DNA from: Nonomuraea fuscirosea
Lineage (GTDB): Bacteria > Actinomycetota > Actinomycetes > Streptosporangiales > Streptosporangiaceae
DNA: 64,000 bases
Direction: 5' to 3'
NCBI RefSeq assembly: GCF_003001935.1
Contig: NZ_PVNG01000012.1
Location: 62,001 to 126,000, forward strand
Shown: positions 62,460 to 64,000 of the stretch, piece after piece
Layout of the letters: each line of letters starts with the position of its first letter
Numbering within the stretch: position 1 is the first letter of the stretch
The notes under the pieces: model-generated
Databases searched by the model: none
What the model was told of the DNA's origin: nothing
The model's input: the letters and a program-made list of their open reading frames with translations, nothing else
Made by a program: the position numbers and the translations under genes

Positions 62460-63049
62460 GGACCGGCGGGGTCGCGGGGCTGCTGCTGGCCGCCGGCGAG
62501 GGCACCCGGCTGGGCCGGCCGAAGGCGCTGGTCGAGTTCGGTGGCGAGCGGCTGGTGGAGCGCGGCGTGCGGCTGCTGGACGAGGGCGGCTGCCATCCGG
62601 TCGTGGTCGTGCTCGGCGCGGCCACGGTGCAGGTACGCGGGGCGGTCACGGTGCGCAACCCGGACTGGGCCTCCGGCATGGGCTCCTCCCTGCGGCTGGG
62701 GCTGGCCGCGCTGCCGGAGGGGGCGGAGTCGGTGGTGGTGGCGCTGGTGGACCAGCCGCTGATCGGGCCGGGCGCGGTCCGCGCGCTGATCGCCTCGGGG
62801 GCCGGGCTGGCGGTCGCGACCTACGGCGGCCGGCGCAGGAACCCGGTGCTGATCGCCAGGGAGCACTTCGCCGAGGTGTCCGCGCTGGCTGTGGGGGACG
62901 TGGGAGCGCGGCCGTTCATGAAGGCGCATCCCGAGCTGGTCACCGAGGTGGCGTGCGATGAGCACGGCGACCCCGCCGACATCGACACCCCGCAGGACCT
63001 GGACCGCCTGCGGCTCAAGGCCGGCCGCCCGGGGGCGGCGCTCACCTAG
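62456..63049 (+). CDS. MocA-like nucleotidyltransferase
   Basis: 197 aa. The nucleotide loop is LLLAAGEGTRLGRPKALVEF, followed by the metal-binding LVDQPLIGPGAVRAL and YGGRRRNPVLI. It is likely the molybdenum cofactor cytidylyltransferase that completes the cofactor for the enzyme matured by the upstream genes. GTG 62456 overlaps the XdhC stop by 4 bp. Confidence 0.9.
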   Translation: MRTGGVAGLLLAAGEGTRLGRPKALVEFGGERLVERGVRLLDEGGCHPVVVVLGAATVQVRGAVTVRNPDWASGMGSSLRLGLAALPEGAESVVVALVDQPLIGPGAVRALIASGAGLAVATYGGRRRNPVLIAREHFAEVSALAVGDVGARPFMKAHPELVTEVACDEHGDPADIDTPQDLDRLRLKAGRPGAALT

Positions 63050-63097
63050 CCGGACGCCCGGGTGCGCGGACGCGCGCGTACCCGGACGCGCGGACGT

Positions 63098-63985
63098 TCA
63101 GAAGCGCAGGGAGGCGATGGCGGCGCGGTGGTCGCTGCCGGTCGCCGGGGCGACGCCCGCCTCGGTGGCGGTCATGCCCTTGAACAGGATGTGGTCCGGC
63201 CGGGTGATCGGGAACTCGGCCGGCCAGGTGAACCCGAACCCGTCGCCCGCCGCGCTCTGGGCGTCGGTCAGGGGCGGCGTCAGCCCGCGCATGCCCCGGT
63301 CGGTGGTGGCGGTGTTGAGGTCGCCGAGCAGCAGGATGCGCTTGCTCGGGTCGGCGTCGATGAGCCTGCGCGCCTGCGCCAGCGAGGCGTCCCGCGAGGT
63401 GGTGTGGCCGGGCCTGGCCGAGGCGAGGTGCATGACGTAGACGGTCACCTTGCCCTTGGGCGTGGAGACGACCGCCCGCAGCGCGCGCGGCCAGCCCATG
63501 CCGACGTCGAGCGGCTTGGTGTCGCTGATCGGATAGCGGCTCCACAGGCCGACCGTGCTGACCGGGTAGTGGTACTTGAACATCTTGTTGAGCTGTTTGG
63601 CCGCGGGCCCGCCGCTGGTCAGCTCCTGGGCGGCCAGGACGTCGAGGTCCTTGGCGATCGCACGTACGGCCTCGCCCGAGGCGCTGTTGCGCACGCCCAC
63701 GTTGACGGTGCCGACGGTGAGGTCGCTGGGCCCGCCGGGCGGGGTGCGCAGGAGCGCGGAGCCGAACATCACCGCCCAGACCACCCCCGGCACCAGCGCG
63801 ACGGCGGCGGCCCTGGTGGACCGTGCCATGGCGGCGGCCGCCAGCAGCACCGGGACCGCCAGCCCCAGCCAGGGCAGCAGGCTCTCCATGACAGGGGTGA
63901 ATCCGCCGAACGCGGGGATCAGCTGATGACCCGCCAGGGCCACGGCCACCACGGCGGATACGACGACGACGACCCGGCTCAGCAC
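63098..63985 (-). CDS. Membrane-anchored endonuclease/exonuclease/phosphatase family protein
   Basis: 295 aa. Three hydrophobic segments fill residues 1-85, then the EEP catalytic domain: TVGTVNVGVRN, LAAQELTSGG (Glu metal ligand), MHLASARPG, LLGDLNTATTD and the terminal GSDHRA. The domain is extracellular by topology. Such proteins cleave phosphodiesters or phosphates; the substrate is unknown. It converges with the MocA-like gene. GTG 63985 is 15 bases from the window edge, so a longer start cannot be excluded. Confidence 0.88.
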   Translation of the reverse strand: MLSRVVVVVSAVVAVALAGHQLIPAFGGFTPVMESLLPWLGLAVPVLLAAAAMARSTRAAAVALVPGVVWAVMFGSALLRTPPGGPSDLTVGTVNVGVRNSASGEAVRAIAKDLDVLAAQELTSGGPAAKQLNKMFKYHYPVSTVGLWSRYPISDTKPLDVGMGWPRALRAVVSTPKGKVTVYVMHLASARPGHTTSRDASLAQARRLIDADPSKRILLLGDLNTATTDRGMRGLTPPLTDAQSAAGDGFGFTWPAEFPITRPDHILFKGMTATEAGVAPATGSDHRAAIASLRF

Positions 63986-64000
63986 TTGATCCAGGCTAGC

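Overview
The window is very GC-rich actinobacterial DNA with strong third-position GC, GTG and TTG starts and many 4-bp start/stop overlaps. BldD, an actinobacterial integration host factor (mIHF/sIHF), an IdsA-type polyprenyl synthase and a PknL/Rv2175c-like pair are all present, so a filamentous actinomycete is likely. Gene content and style suggest Streptosporangiales (Nonomuraea-like), but I cannot prove the genus. I found no tRNA, rRNA, IS element, phage gene or CRISPR array.

Region 1 (1-8500) carries a PASTA Ser/Thr kinase (cut by the left edge) and thiS-thiG-thiO behind a TPP riboswitch. An FAD reductase, an Rv2175c-like DNA-binding protein, thiE, a polyprenyl diphosphate synthase and metF complete this conserved thiamine/one-carbon neighbourhood. 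Region 2 (8500-18000) is accessory: a KOW protein fused to an HPF1-like (DUF2228) domain, GNAT, YbaK deacylase, L,D-transpeptidase lipoprotein, HxlR/NmrA divergent pair, membrane protein, and TetR facing a P450-ferredoxin operon. It ends with a SAV_6107-family HEPN gene behind a promoter that carries a LexA-like box. Region 3 (17.9-19.2 kb) is a gene-free block of several unrelated tandem-repeat families and hairpins.

Region 4 (19.2-25.6 kb) has bldD, with a likely autoregulatory site, and an arginine deiminase operon (arcA-arcB-arcC-permease-universal stress protein). Region 5 (25.7-35.7 kb) is the UMP biosynthesis operon pyrR-pyrB-pyrC-carA-carB-pyrK-pyrD-pyrF, led by a PyrR-binding hairpin; ADI and pyrimidine synthesis share carbamoyl phosphate. 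Region 6 (36.2-52.6 kb) is a housekeeping series: mihF, gmk, rpoZ, coaBC, a hypothetical gene, metK, a helicase-dead-looking priA, two paralogous unknown genes, def, fmt, rsmB, a PAP2 phosphatase and rpe. Region 7 (52.8-58.9 kb) has an MpaB/DUF2236 protein and the FMN-riboswitch-controlled riboflavin operon ribD-ribE-ribM(pnuC)-ribBA-ribH, then a bacterial PH protein. Region 8 (59.4-64 kb) is a four-gene molybdenum-hydroxylase maturation set (MoxR/CoxD, VWA/CoxE, XdhC/CoxF, MocA-like) and a membrane-anchored EEP-family phosphatase/nuclease.

Two themes run through the window. First, short tandem repeats expand both between genes and, in frame, inside conserved enzymes (ThiO, PriA, RsmB, RibD). 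Second, many genes have a TANNNT-like -10 box only 6-8 bases before the start codon, which suggests leaderless mRNAs. The most attractive leads are the SOS-box HEPN gene with an R-X4-H motif, the KOW-HPF1-like protein, the paralogous unknown pair between priA and def, and the repeat invasion of enzymes.
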